NCBI GenBank assembly: GCA_016081115.2
Contig: CM071926.1
Coordinates: forward strand, 17,210,711 to 17,274,710
DNA: 64,000 nucleotides
DNA from: Rehmannia glutinosa
Taxonomy: Eukaryota > Streptophyta > Magnoliopsida > Lamiales > Orobanchaceae
Reading direction: 5' to 3'
Shown here one piece after another: positions 1 through 11,420 of this stretch (positions are counted from its first letter, which is position 1; each line of letters starts with the position of its first letter). Below the pieces are notes generated by a model. That model was not told the DNA's origin. It did no database searches and saw only the letters and a list, made by a program, of their open reading frames with translations. The translations under genes were made by a program, and so were the position numbers.

Positions 1-607
1 GGTTGTTTTACTGCTTATGTATGTTTTATATTCTGCTTATATTAATTGGTGAAATATGGTTAAACTTGGATTGCTTTTTTTTTTATATATATTTTAAACA
101 TGCTTTTGACTGCTCATTTATGCTTTTAATTATGCTTATATATGCTTGTTCTAATGCTCATGTATGCTTTATATATTACTTTTATTTCCATATAGTTGAC
201 TTGTGCTTTTTTTTTTGATAGATTTTGGTTTGGAAATGGTAAAAGATAGTAGGAAAAGAAAAGGGCGCAAGGAAATATCTTTGCAATTTGTTTGTATGAT
301 ATGAATGAGCGAGAGGAGTTGAATTTGGGAGAGGCGAAGAAGTTTGCTGGAATGACGTAGGATCATAACGAAACGATTATGCTTTTTATTTTTGATCAAA
401 TGGTTGAATATTATAGTATTTTTGTTTGAAATTATATTTATGGCTGGTTTTGAGTAGTTGATGTACATGCGTAGTTTGCTATAGGAATGTTTTGAGTTAG
501 TTACGTATTTTCTTTGATGAATGTTCAGTTTTTTGGTATAACATATGATGTGTTCATCATAGTTGAGTACATGGACATCCTCTTTTTTTTTTTGTTTGGT
601 ATAATGA
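1..607. other. AT-rich intergenic DNA
   Basis: No credible coding sequence. The first 240 bases repeat short motifs such as atgctt/tatgctt in T-rich DNA. Open frames here are low-complexity and carry no recognisable domain. Confidence 0.6.
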
Positions 608-1000
608 ACAATTTGATCAAAAAACAGTAAAACAAGCATACATAAGCAGTACTTAATACATCAATAAACAGTAAAACATATGGACTAACTAAGCAATTTG
701 TTTGGTTCCTGAACAATTTGCTCAAAAAGCAATAAAACAAGCGCACATAAGCAGTACTTAATACATCAATAAGCAGTAAAACATATGGACATCAATTAAA
801 TTGATTGGTTCCTGAACAATTTGCTCAACAAAGATAAAACAAGCTTACATAAGCGACCTAATACGTCGATAAGCGAAGAAACATATGGACTAAATAAACA
901 ATTTTTTGGTTCCTGAACAATTTGATAAAAAAACAATAAAACAAGCACACATAAGAAGTACTTAATATGTCAATAAGCAGCACCCCAAATTGCTCTCTCT
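608..1000. repeat. tandem repeat, about 103-bp unit, nearly 4 copies
   Basis: Units begin at about 608, 713, 816 and 917 with acaatttg(a/c)t, followed by aaaacaag, acataag, acttaata, catcaataa and aaacatatggac, and end in ttggttcctga. Units are 105, 103 and 101 bp, and the fourth is cut short near 990. Substitutions and small indels separate the copies, so the array is not recent. No ORF runs through it. Confidence 0.8.
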
Positions 1001-1080
1001 TAAACACAGACAAACATTAATGGTGTTTGTAGTCCATATGCAACAATTACTCAATAGGCAAGCATTATGAGTATAATATA

Positions 1081-4000
1081 CTAGTAATCCCGCATGTGCG
1101 TTGCACGTGTATTATTATTTTATTATTATTCACACATCATTATTTTTATTATTATTCACGTGTATTATTATTTTATTTTATTGGTTTATACTGAAAATAT
1201 GTATTAACATAAGTTGGTATTTATTATTTTATTTTAATAATAAAATTTCCATATAAAATAAATAAAAACAAAATTTATTTATAGTCGGGTACACATCGAT
1301 TCTCTCCCATGCATCATCATAAGAAAATATTAACACATCAAAAACATGGTTGGCACGATAAGAGAAAACCAACACTTGACCATCTCGAATTGTATTCTCA
1401 TGGACGAATTTTCTCTATCCATCCGTAAAAAAGAACGCATCATAGGGGTTGATCATTTTGACCGTCCAAGTGTGTCCATTCACATTATGCAGGTTTAATT
1501 TAAAATTAATCACCGAGCCGGTATTTAATTTAAATTACCATCCTCATGGGCATCTTACAAGGTAAACATCAATTTTATCACTAAGTATTTATTTAATTAT
1601 TTTTCATTTTGAAATTTTTTGTTTACCATCACAAATTAAATTACGTAAAAAGTCGTACTAAAAAAAATACGTAAAATGCCGGTATTTCAATAGAATATTC
1701 GATATAAAAAGAAGAAATTATGGAAGTGATCGACGTGTTTAATTTGCATTTAGTTTCACATAATCAAAGAGTTAGTATTAGGAATAATAAAAAATTAAAC
1801 TAATCATAATTCAAAATACAACTTAAATAAATATAACAAAACTATCAGGAATAATAAAAAAGAAAGAAATATTTTTTTTTATTAAACTCACCAAATAACA
1901 TCCGTACAGATCTATAACATAGTTTAAATAAAAACTCTTACTTAGTTCAGAATCCAAGTTCAATACTGTCGATGTTGGCGGGACATTTGATGATAGGGGA
2001 AATATGAAGATGAAGCCATATTTGGTAGTTATGCTTCGAATTTAGAATCAACAATATCGAAGCGTCTCTCTAAAATAATGTAAGTAGTATTAATATAAAA
2101 GGATTTAGCATAAATAGTAAGCTGCCAAAAAAATCTGTAAACACAAAATCAATTGTTAATTCAATGATAAAAGATACATACGATATTCCTATAAATATTC
2201 CGCCAAATAGAATTCGTCTATTTTAGCTATTATTGAACAATTCAGTAAAGTTTTAATAATTAATTAGTATTTCAAACTTGATTAATATTATAGTATACAA
2301 AAAAGTAACGTCCACCATTGAAACAAAGAATAATATATATGAATAGAAATGATGTACAAAATCGTAGTAATCATAGTAGTAGTAATAATAATAATAATAA
2401 TAATGCTATTTATAATATTAATTAATTAATTAATTAATTATAGTCAAAGACTATATAATTTTTAAAATATGAATAATATATAGATATAATTGATAGTACA
2501 GACTCACTTTTGGTATAACGTAGGAATACCATTTATAAATTTTTCCTAATTTTTTATACATATAAATAGGAATACCATATATAATATTTTCCTAATTTAT
2601 ATACATATAAAGTAGGAATACCATTTACAATATTTTCCTAAATTAAAATGTTATCAAATATAAGAAATAAAAAAAGCGAGACTTTTTTTGTTTTGGACTC
2701 CTAACTTTCATACATATATAAAATAAAATAGGAATACCATTTATAATATTTTTATAATTTAATACCATTTATAATATTTTCCTAATATAAGAAGTAAAAA
2801 AGTGGAAATTTTCTTTTCGAACTTATGCTATTATATGATAAAATCAACACTCACCATCCGGAATATCATGAACGAATTTGCTCCATCTATCCGTAAAAAA
2901 GAACGCGCTATAGGGATTGATCATTTTGACGCCCAAATGTGTGTTTGTTCACATTATGCATATCACAATTTAAATGCGTAAAACCATTAAAATAACGTGC
3001 GAATTTGGATGGAAGACGTTGACACAAAAAAGTTATTGTAATTACAATTTGAATAGATAATGACATGACAACATATTTAGTGAAGCTTTGTAATGAATTT
3101 CTAATGGAACAATATAATAAGTTATTCCAATAATATTTTTATAAAAATAATAGGAAAAAATCAAAATTATAAAACTAATCACCGGGTCGGTATTTAATTC
3201 AAATTATCATCCTTATGGGCATCTGACAAGGTAAGCATTGGTTTTATCACCAAGTATTTATTTAACTATTTTTCAATTCTGAAAGAATTTTGTTTGTCAT
3301 AACTAACTTAATTATATAAAAAGTCGTACTAAAAAATACGTAAAAAGACGATATTTCTATAGATTATTCGACACGAAAAGAAGAAATTATGGAAGTGATC
3401 GGCGTGTTTAATTTTCAGTTAGTTTCACGTAATCAAAGATTTAGTATCAGAAATAATAAAAAATAAACAAATCAAAATTCAAAATACAACTTAAATAAAA
3501 TATAAAAAAACTATAAGGAATAATCAAAAAAGAAACAAATGTTTTCTTATTAAACTCACCAAATAACATTCGTATAGATCTATAATATAGTTTATATGCA
3601 CACTCTTGTTTAGTGCAGAATCCAAGTTCAATAAAATGTTGATGGAACATTTGATGAATACTGATGTCGGGGAACGTGAAGATGAAATCATATTTGGTGG
3701 TTATGCTTCGAATTTAGGATCAACAATATCGAAGTGCCTCTTTAAAGCAATTTATTAAGTAGTATAAATATAAGATAATTTAGCATAAACAATAAGCTGC
3801 CAAAAAAATCTCGAAACAAAAATCAATTTTTAATTTCAATAGTAAAAGATACTTCAATGTTAAAAGATACATAAAATATTCCTATAAATATTCATAAAAA
3901 TTCATTTATTTTACTATTAGTGAACAATTTAAGAAAGTTTGAATAGTCAATTAGTATTTGGAACTTGATTAATATTATAGTATACAAAAAATAACGTCCA

Positions 4001-4560
4001 CCGTTGAAACAAAGAATAATATATATGAATATATAAATGATGTATAGAATCGTAGTTATCATAGTAGTACTAATAATACTATTTATAATATTAATTAGTT
4101 AATTATAATCAAAGACTATATAATTCTTAAAATATGAATAATATATAGATGTAATTGATAGAATTTACTCACTTTTCATATAAAGTAGGAATACTATTTA
4201 TAAAATTCTCCTGATTTTTATGCATATAAAATAAGAATACGTTATATAAATTTTCCTAATATATATATAAAAATTAGGAATAGCATTTACAATAATTTCC
4301 TAAATTAAAATATATTTAATATAAAAAAATAAAAAGAGCGGAATTTTTTTTTTGTTTTAGACTCTTAATTTTTATACATATATAAAATAAAATAAGAATA
4401 CCATTTATAATATTTTCCTAATTTAATATTTATAATATTTTCCTAATTTATATACATATATAAGGTAGGAATACAATTTATAATATTTTCCTAATATAAG
4501 AAGTAAAAAAAACGAGAAATTTTTGTTTTGGACTTCTGCTATTATATATATATATATATA
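1081..4560 (-). mobile_element. Helitron-like element, 3' terminus at 1081 (5' end uncertain)
   Basis: Read on the minus strand, the left edge ends in a short hairpin (stem ACGTGC/GCACAT, loop AAC, plus-strand 94-99 and 103-108 of the 1000 block). A few bases later come CTAG and a T, the Helitron 3' signature of hairpin, CTRR and insertion before T. A very similar terminus in the opposite direction is at 60642-60668. The body is AT-rich and non-coding and contains a large direct duplication. The 5' TC end was not located, so the right limit is only where the duplication ends in an AT run. No Rep/helicase is present, so it would be non-autonomous. Confidence 0.4.
1367..4540. repeat. direct duplication of a 1.5-1.65 kb AT-rich unit
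   Basis: Copy A (about 1367-2840) and copy B (about 2845-4540) share the same blocks in the same order: tccatc(c/t)atccgtaaaaaagaacgc (1415 and 2875), ggtatttaatt...atgggcatct (about 1520 and 3190), a block near 1695 and 3360, and cttgattaatattatagtata (about 2278 and 3965). Each copy ends in 50-60 bp sub-repeats built on taggaatacca...atattttcctaa (2515-2800 and 4185-4500). Divergence indicates an old duplication. No gene is seen in either copy. Confidence 0.8.
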
Positions 4561-5023
4561 AGCATATTGTTTTTTGTTTTTTTTGCATAACATCACAGTT
4601 TCTATTTAGCAAACTATATTTAATGTCAAAACGCAAAATACAATAAATAAATAAGCAACATTTTCCATATTCACAAGCAATTGTTTATGCACAACTAAGC
4701 AACATTCTAAACAATCGTGGGTAACTGTTCCTATTGTGGGTAACTACTCCTATTTTCATGGGATTTAATTGATTTATCAAGATTAATACCATGATCCGTA
4801 AGGTAAGATAGAACCAATTATGGGTAACTGCTCATATTTTCATGGGATTTACTAGATTTAGTCAATTCCCCTATTTTTTACATGGACTAATTTGCCCCAT
4901 TCAATTTTATTAAATATTTTATAAACATTAAACAGATTTAATACTAGCCATTGAATTAGGTAGATGTGTGATCTAGATTTGGTCATATGTACTCATATAA
5001 TGCTTGGGTCCTATATAACTCTC

Positions 5024-5065
<42 letters not shown>

Positions 5066-5190
5066 TTATTTTTTACCTTAAACATTACACCATTTTAGTC
5101 ATTATGTTTTCCAATTCATTTTTAAATCACATGCATCAATTGCAATTATTATTTTCATGTCACCTCCAAACTTATCAATTTTCTTTTGGT
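4561..5190. other. AT-rich spacer with (AT)n microsatellite
   Basis: The main feature is a pure (TA)n run at about 5029-5060, with a shorter one ending near 4560. The ORF crossing 4987-5205 is produced by the microsatellite and is not believed. Nothing else is supported. Confidence 0.6.
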
Positions 5191-5198
5191 TTATCAAT

Positions 5199-5889
5199 TT
5201 TTTAATACCTGACCTATAGACATTTTGCTGTTTTGGTACCTGACATTTCTGAGTTACCAATTTAGTACCCATATTTCATATTTTTTTATAAATTGGTACC
5301 TATTCATATTTAAGGACGAAAATGCCCCCAAGATTTTTTTTAATTTTTGTTAAAAAGTTAAGTTTTAATTAGAATTAATAAATTTAAAAATAAATTTAAT
5401 TAATAAGTAACTTATTATTATTTAAATTAAATTACTAAATTCTTAATTGTAAAAAAAAAAATTAAATTAATTATTTTTTTAAAATTTGATTAAAAACTAA
5501 TTAAAAATTGTTATAATTTTCTTATTTACTATCTTAATTTTAATTTTTAAATTATTTAATTTTCATTTTAATTTTTAAAATTAGTTAACTAAACTAATTT
5601 TTATTTTTGATTAATTAGATTTTAATTTATATTTATTAATTTACTAAAAATTCATTAATATTTTTAGAAACTTCTTTTTATTTTTTATTAATTAAATTAA
5701 TTAAAATTTTAATTGATTTTATAATTTAAATAAGTATACTCAAAAATTATGTTTCTTGGGGGCATTTTCGTCCTTAAAAGTGAATATGTACCAATTTAAA
5801 AAAAAAATGTGAAGTATGAGTACTAAATTGGTAACTCGGAAATGTCAAGTATCAAACTAGCAAAATACCTATAGGTCAGGTACTAAAAA
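5199..5889. mobile_element. MULE-type MITE with about 150-bp inverted arms
   Basis: The left arm (about 5199-5345: ttaatacctgacctatag...ggacgaaaatgccccc) is the inverted complement of the right arm (about 5750-5889: gggggcattttcgtcc...ctataggtcaggtacta). The centre is AT-rich and has no ORF. A short matching flank, ATCAAT, lies on each side and may be the remains of the target duplication. Arm length and lack of coding fit a non-autonomous Mutator-like element. Confidence 0.7.
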
Positions 5890-6421
5890 ATCAATAACCT
5901 TTTTCTTTTTTGCTCAAAAAAATATTATTTTTCTCTATTTTCCCTTAAATGACATAGTATAAAAAATGGAAGAGTAACCAATCACATTTTAATTATTTTT
6001 TTCACACCCTGAAATTAAATTATATGTTAAGCACTTGAAATATGAAAATTATTTTGGGAGTTGTTAAATTTAAAGAGCGATATATATATATATATATATT
6101 GATAAGAAAAATAAAATTATATGATATGTTTTATACGATATTATTTGTTCACAATTAAACGTTAGGATTGCCAATGAAAATACTATTTTAGGCACTTGAA
6201 ACACGAAAAACTTATTTGGGACTTGTGGAATTTCAAGAGTAGTTTAATTAGATTAATTAACTCGATCATTGTTGTTGGTTGTAAGTTTAATCCTATTTTG
6301 GATCGGATGAGATCTTCTATTACAAAACCGTGTTTCATCTCATATTCCAACCGTGTGGATGATTGACATGTGTATTAATTATTAGGGATGCCCACGTGGA
6401 AACTTACAATTGAATGTCTCT
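5890..6421. other. AT-rich intergenic DNA
   Basis: No coding sequence. A segment at about 6308-6405 (gatcttctatt...caaccgtgtggatgattg) resembles 8207-8280, so it is part of a dispersed repeat. An (AT)n run lies at 6081-6100. Confidence 0.5.
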
Positions 6422-6430
6422 TAATTATTA

Positions 6431-6716
6431 GGGATAATTACAAAAAGTACCCCTGAGGTCAGATCTAATTACAAAAAAACCTATCTAACTTTCAAAATTA
6501 CAAAAAATACCCCTAATGTTTGATTGAATGTTTAAATTAAGGGGTAAACTGCAATATTTTTATAAATATGAAGAGGGATTTTGAAATGGTTTTTGCTTAT
6601 AAAGGAAGTAAATTTTAGACAAAATAAAACCTTAGGGGTATGTTTGTAATTTTAAAAATTATCTGAGTTTTTTTGTAATTAGGTCAAACCTCAAGGGTTC
6701 TTACTGTAATTATCGC
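6431..6716. mobile_element. MITE, gggataattacaaaaa family, copy 1
   Basis: Starts GGGATAATTACAAAAAGTAC and ends with the inverted form ...gtaattatcgc. Sub-terminal blocks (taattacaaaaa, acccctaatgtttga, ggggtaaac) recur inside each arm. The flanks are TAATTATTA (6422-6430) and TAATTCTTA (6717-6725), matching at 8 of 9 positions, which suits a Mutator-like 9-bp target duplication. Relatives lie at 6913, 62638 and 63704. Non-coding. Confidence 0.75.
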
Positions 6717-6912
6717 TAATTCTTATAATAGAATTTCATCTTGTGTTTCAATACTCTAAAATGAATGTCAGATGTACAATATGTACATTAATTATCTTAT
6801 ACATTTATATGATGAAATTATCAGTATATCACATGAGACAATGTAGGAAATAAAAGAAATCCTATTTGCAGTATTGAAGTATTTAAAGAAATTATATATT
6901 ATGTATTCTTTA

Positions 6913-7203
6913 GGGATATTACAAAAACACCCCCAAGGTTCGGGCTAATTACAAAAAATCCAGAGATTTTTGAAAATTGCTAAAATCTTCTTGAGGTTTG
7001 ATTTGGTCTTATATTTTTTCTTTTATAAGCAAAAAATATTTCAATAACCCCCTAACATTTATAAAAATATTACAATTACCACTTACCCCATTAAATTTAA
7101 GACAACATCAAACCTACCAATTTTTTTTTTGTAATATTGAAACATCGATCTTTGGGCTTTTTATAATTAGCCCAAACATGAGGGGTGTTTTTGTAACTAT
7201 CCC
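6913..7203. mobile_element. MITE, gggataattacaaaaa family, copy 2
   Basis: Begins gggatattacaaaaacaccc and ends ggtgtttttgtaactatccc, an inverted pair, with the same internal blocks as copy 1 and an AT-rich centre. Non-coding; target duplication unclear. Confidence 0.7.
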
Positions 7204-7408
7204 TTCTTTGTATTATTAAGTCATGCGGTTGTTGAATACTTGAACTGCTGCTACCATCTACAGAAAATGGAGTTAAAAAAGTACAAATTTATTTGGAAGT
7301 TTTGAGTTATTATCAATTTAATGTATTTTTATAGTTAATCTGTTGACGTTATGCTCGATATGTTAAATATCTATGCGAGTCCTGTTAACATTTTTAAAAG
7401 GTAAAGTG

Positions 7409-7746
7409 TGTTAAATGGGCTTGGGTAGAACTCATCTCCAAAAGCTAGCTCAAAGAGAGAGGGTGCCCAACCCACATTTATACATAATAACAATCCAGCA
7501 AATAGGCGATGTGGGACAAACACAAACTCTAACACCCGCCCTCACGCCAAGCGTGCCAAATCAAATGGGTCGGGGTCCAATTCCCACCATCGCCTCCAAA
7601 CCAAACCAGGTGCTCGATACCATGTTAAATGGGCAGGTAGAACTCATCTCCAAAAGCTAGCTCAAAGAGAGAGGGTGCCCAACCCACATTTATACATAAT
7701 AACAATCCAACAAATAGGCAATGTGGGACAAACACAAACTCTAACA
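7409..7746 (-). mobile_element. TRIM (miniature LTR retrotransposon), full length
   Basis: Two direct repeats of 126 and 124 bp (7409-7534 and 7623-7746), each starting TG and ending CA, enclose only 88 bp. On the minus strand the internal part begins right after the LTR with TGGTATCGAGCACC, an initiator tRNA-Met type primer site, and ends in the purine-rich GCGTGAGGGCGGG before the second LTR. The flanks AAGTG and AAGCG (7404-7408 and 7747-7751) match at 4 of 5 positions. It has no coding capacity and would depend on enzymes from other elements. Confidence 0.88.
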
Positions 7747-8686
7747 AAGCGAACATTGTCCAAACACATCTGTAGACGTTCATTTAAGGGACTGAGTATT
7801 TTGCCAACCCTATATTGCACACAACTTGTTTATTACTAGAATAGACTAGAATTGAATGCCAAAAGTGATATAACGCAAGCCATAAATAATTTGAATCTCC
7901 CATTTAATTTGGTGTTTTATCCGGTACAACAATTTACAATGTACATCAAATATATACTATTGACGCTCTCAAATGGTAGTGACTGTAGCTTTCCAGCACA
8001 TTTATTTCCATTGAATCTTACCGATGAGTAAAGAAACAGTAAGTGATTGGAATAGATCAACAACTTGAGTTAAAAAGAGAAAGGATCTTATGCAATATTA
8101 GTCCTATTGCTATAGAGGGTTGGCTATAATGGTCCAACAAAAATCATGATTTATAATTTTTTTTAACTTTCAAAAAATTATCGATTTCAGTCATTGGTTG
8201 CCCAGATGGGATCTTCTATTTCAAAATGGTGTTTTACCTCCTATTCCACCGTACAGATGATTGCCACGTGTATAGAAGTTCTCATATTAAAACCCCACAA
8301 TTTAGTCTTAATTTATGCTCCATAAATTAGTAAATTTACTGGAAAAATCCATGTATCCACATTTCTCGCCCAACCTGCTATTGTGGAATCCAATTTTGCT
8401 TTTATGAGCTTACTCGAGAGTTTTTTAAAAACTAAAAAACTTTTTTTGCAAATTGTTATTTTTGCGGCACCATTATTGCCACCCTTGTAGCTACAAGTTA
8501 AAATTGAAATTTAGCCAAAGAGCAAAACTGTTTCACTGAGTATCTGAATGAGATTAGCCCAATTGTGCCGATTAATGTACCATATATTCTGTAAAGCATT
8601 TGAGCAGCATTGACATCAATAGGTTATTGTTAGGTATCAAAAGTGACAGGTATCTGAAAGTTGTTTACTTTTCTTTTCCAGATACA
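7747..8686. other. non-coding DNA with old repeat fragments
   Basis: No gene. The stretch 8097-8200 (ttagtcctattgctatag, atggtcc, aaaaatcatg) looks like a decayed arm of the MULE families found just to the right. 8207-8280 repeats the segment near 6308. Confidence 0.45.
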
Positions 8687-8718
8687 AGATTTGAACCGCA
8701 AAATTGCAAAATTTGTAC

Positions 8719-10337
8719 GGCAAAATTGCAAAATTAGTCCTATAACTTTAGACCGGTCGCAAAATGGTCCTGTAAAAATCACGGTTTGCAAATTAGTCTG
8801 TAACTAAAGAAAACTCGCAATTTTAGTCCTAATTTTGCCGGAAATTGAGAAATTGGCCGGAAAAATCCAGCGTGTCCTCATTGTGGGCCAAGACTGCTGA
8901 TGTAGACTCTAATTTGATGAGGTGGGATGATGACATACTTTAGAAGTGCACACATAGCTCTTACATTATATATTACACATGTCTTCTGTTTCAGTTTTAT
9001 TTGTTAATTAAAAAAATATAAATTCTTTAGTACTTATTTTGGAAATTATGTTTAACTTTAAAGAATACAACTTTAAAAATAATTTAAATGTGTTTTAATT
9101 AACTAATAAATGAGGGATTTTTTTGACTAATTTTAAATTATAATGATCAACTAAGATAAATTAATGAATAATATTTTAGTTAGCTAATTTAATAGAAATT
9201 AAAATTATATAATAAGCGATAAAATAATTAATAAAAATTTGAAGCATAACTTGTGTTAAAATATATTACTGACCATATAAAAAGCATATATAGAATTTTT
9301 TTTTTCTGAAATTTATATTTATATTTTCTTATATTTTTTTATTAATTAATAAATAATCTCTATTATGTTAACATATTTTAGTTAGATCAAAAATATGAAA
9401 ATGGTATAACCAAATATTTATTTTTCTAATTTTTTATTTTCACCTTCTTCTTCACTGCGACGCCGCCGCCGACCCTCCGACCATAGCACCTCTCCTCCCC
9501 GCCGACCGCCACCGCCACCGCCATCGTACCACTCCACGACGCCACCATTGATTTCACGCCCAATCCACTCATATCCTCACAAACAAACCCTTCATTTTTT
9601 ATATAAAACCTAATCCTCTAAAATTGCAACACCAATATTCAATCAATTCAAACAATGACAAAGCCCTGAACAATAAATAACCTCTTCTCTTTGCTGATTT
9701 CCAACTCCATGTACTGCACTTTTGGTATGAGTTTCAAGCAAAACCCCTCAACAGAACAATGGATTTTCTGGTACAGTCTCTTCTCTTTGGTGTGGGTTCC
9801 AAGCAGAATCCTCAATAAAGTGGAAGATTTGGTTAAAAATATGTCTGGGTCTGGGATGGTTGGGTTGTGGCGGCGTCGGGGTGCCGCCGATCGTGGTGGT
9901 GACTGGAGAAATTGGTGGTCGGTGGGTTGGAACAAGAAGATCTGGAAAAAAATAATATAAGTAAAATAAAAGGAAAAAAGAAAAAAGAAAAATAAGATTA
10001 TATTTATTTTCTCAATATATACAAAATAAAATTTAATGACGTGGAGGATGATTTGGCATTTTGTTTTGTCATGGCAAATGCTCCTAACCCACCTAGGCAA
10101 CACATCATTAAAAAAAAATTAAAAACCACCAAATAATTTCCATATAAGCCTGGTTGGCCGGAATTCAGGCCGCATGTGCCTCACGTGACTTATTCCGGGC
10201 AATTTCTCAATTTCCGACAAAATTAGGACTAAAATTGTGAATTTTCTTTATTCTGAGGAATAATTTTAAAGCGTGATTTTTCTGAGGACCATTTTGCGGC
10301 CGCCTAAAGTTCTGAGGACTAATTTTGCAATTTTGCC
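8719..10337. mobile_element. inner MULE-like element, possible Pack-MULE
   Basis: Starts GGCAAAATTGCAAAATTAGT and ends with its inverse ...GCAATTTTGCC. The arms are about 190 bp (8719-8905 against 10150-10337). It is flanked by an exact 10-bp duplication, AAATTTGTAC (8709-8718 and 10338-10347), which shows insertion into the outer MULE. The interior is AT-rich except for two G+C-rich blocks at 9455-9545 and 9850-9935. No transposase ORF is present. Confidence 0.88.
9450..9960. other. G+C-rich, coding-like cargo of the inner MULE
   Basis: The block is sharply richer in G+C than its surroundings (ccgccgccgac near 9465, ggcggcgtcgg near 9870). It contains a partial internal direct repeat: cctcttctctttgctga...ttccaa near 9680 resembles tctcttctctttggtgt...ttccaa near 9780. 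An 89-codon frame (9691-9960, plus) and a longer minus frame cross it, but neither shows a family I recognise. A captured host gene fragment is possible; simple G+C-rich filler is the alternative. Confidence 0.35.
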
Positions 10338-10508
10338 AAATTTGTACAGTAACTAAAAGTTTGTCCCAAAAAGGTCATGCAAAGTAGTCCTATAACTATA
10401 TAATCATCTCAATTTTAGTCCTGTGAAATGCAAAATACTCATGTAACTATATATATGAAAATCTCGATTTCGGTCCTATTTTTATTGAATTTCAATCACT
10501 AGAGTATG

Positions 10509-10903
10509 GATGGCAATGGAGCGGGGCGGGTACATGAAGACCCATGCCCGCACCGTCCATCCTATAGGGCGGGGCAAAACGGGTCGCCCTGTGTAGAACA
10601 AAAAATATTCCTATATCAAAAATACACAATAATTCAAATAAAAATAAAATAAAAAGAAACAAGAAACAAGAAAAATAAATTATTATGAACTTGTAATATA
10701 TTTATAAGTTTTTTTATCTTGTATTTTGTTTTGTTAATGAATATTATTTATAAAAATTATTATTTTTAATGTATATATGTTAGATATAATATTAGATACG
10801 TAAAAATTACATTGGTAAATATATTATATATGTAAAACATATATTAAATATATTTTAAAAAATACAAATATTAGGTGGGGTGGGTCAGGGCGAAATTGTC
10901 ATC
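10509..10903. mobile_element. hAT-like non-autonomous element
   Basis: Ends are tGGATGGCAATGGAGCGGGGC on the left and gggcgaaattgtcatcc on the right, an imperfect short inverted repeat with G+C-rich sub-terminal parts. The 8-bp flanks ctagagta and ccagagca match at 6 of 8, suggesting a hAT-type duplication. The body is AT-rich and non-coding. It lies inside the outer MULE. Confidence 0.55.
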
Positions 10904-11054
10904 CTATACCAGAGCAACACGTGTAATTTCCAATTTCTGGTGAAAATAGGACGAAATTGAGATGTATTATTTTGCAAACCGTAAATTTTGCAGGACGTTT
11001 TGTGACAACCGTTTTAGTTATAGGATTGATTTTGTAATTTTACCAGATTTGAAC

Positions 11055-11330
11055 ATCGACATAGTTTTATAAAGGGTGTTTCCTTCCTTGTCCATGGGTA
11101 TTGATTTCTATGTGAAACTAATTTTAAAATATTAACTTTTAGTACTAAATAATTATTTTTATGTTTTAGCCCCCAAAATTATTTAATACCCCCAAATTTA
11201 TTTGTCTAGCTCCGCCACTAATTTTATCCTTAGCTACCATAAGAATTAAGAAAGTTAAATTTCAGTTTCTCATAATACTATTAAGTTCAGACAACAGTAA
11301 TATTCATCGCAAATTACAAGAATTTTCGGA
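11055..11330. other. intergenic DNA between MULE nest and gypsy element
   Basis: No gene. A short stretch at about 11170-11225 (cccccaaatttatttgtctagctccgccact) resembles the tail of a dispersed repeat. Confidence 0.4.
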
Positions 11331-11336
11331 AAGCCA

Positions 11337-11420
11337 GAGAGCTTATTTATTGGACTCAAAAGGTAAATATTCCGTTGAAGTCAAACCAAAAGAAACACGA
11401 AAGATAAACATAGATTTATT
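11337..11420 (-). pseudogene. relic similar to the 3' flank of the GSTU gene
   Basis: About 75 bases (tattggactca...aaatatt...caaa(a/c)caaaag...acgaa...ataaaca.agatttatt) match 62091-62164 in the same order. That segment is the 3' untranslated region of the glutathione S-transferase at 62183-63583. I infer that a second GSTU copy, or its 3' end, once lay here on the minus strand. Coding sequence is not visible because the gypsy element at 11442 follows almost at once. Confidence 0.5.

Larger units (their letters stand above)
8697..11044. mobile_element. outer MULE-like element (interrupted)
   Basis: Arms of the 'gcaaaattgcaaaat...gtcctataact' type lie at 8697-8718 plus 10348-10500 on the left and about 10920-11044 on the right, inverted to each other. 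It is flanked by an exact 10-bp duplication, AGATTTGAAC (8687-8696 and 11045-11054). The element is split 22 bp inside its left end by the inner MULE, and a hAT-like element sits in the centre. No transposase is seen; non-autonomous. Confidence 0.8.

Noticed and set aside
608..1000. Regularly spaced repeats that could suggest a CRISPR array
   Set aside because: The whole 103-bp unit is repeated without distinct spacers, and the window is plant nuclear DNA.
4987..5205. 72-codon ORF with Tyr-Ile repeats
   Set aside because: It is the translation of an (AT)n microsatellite.
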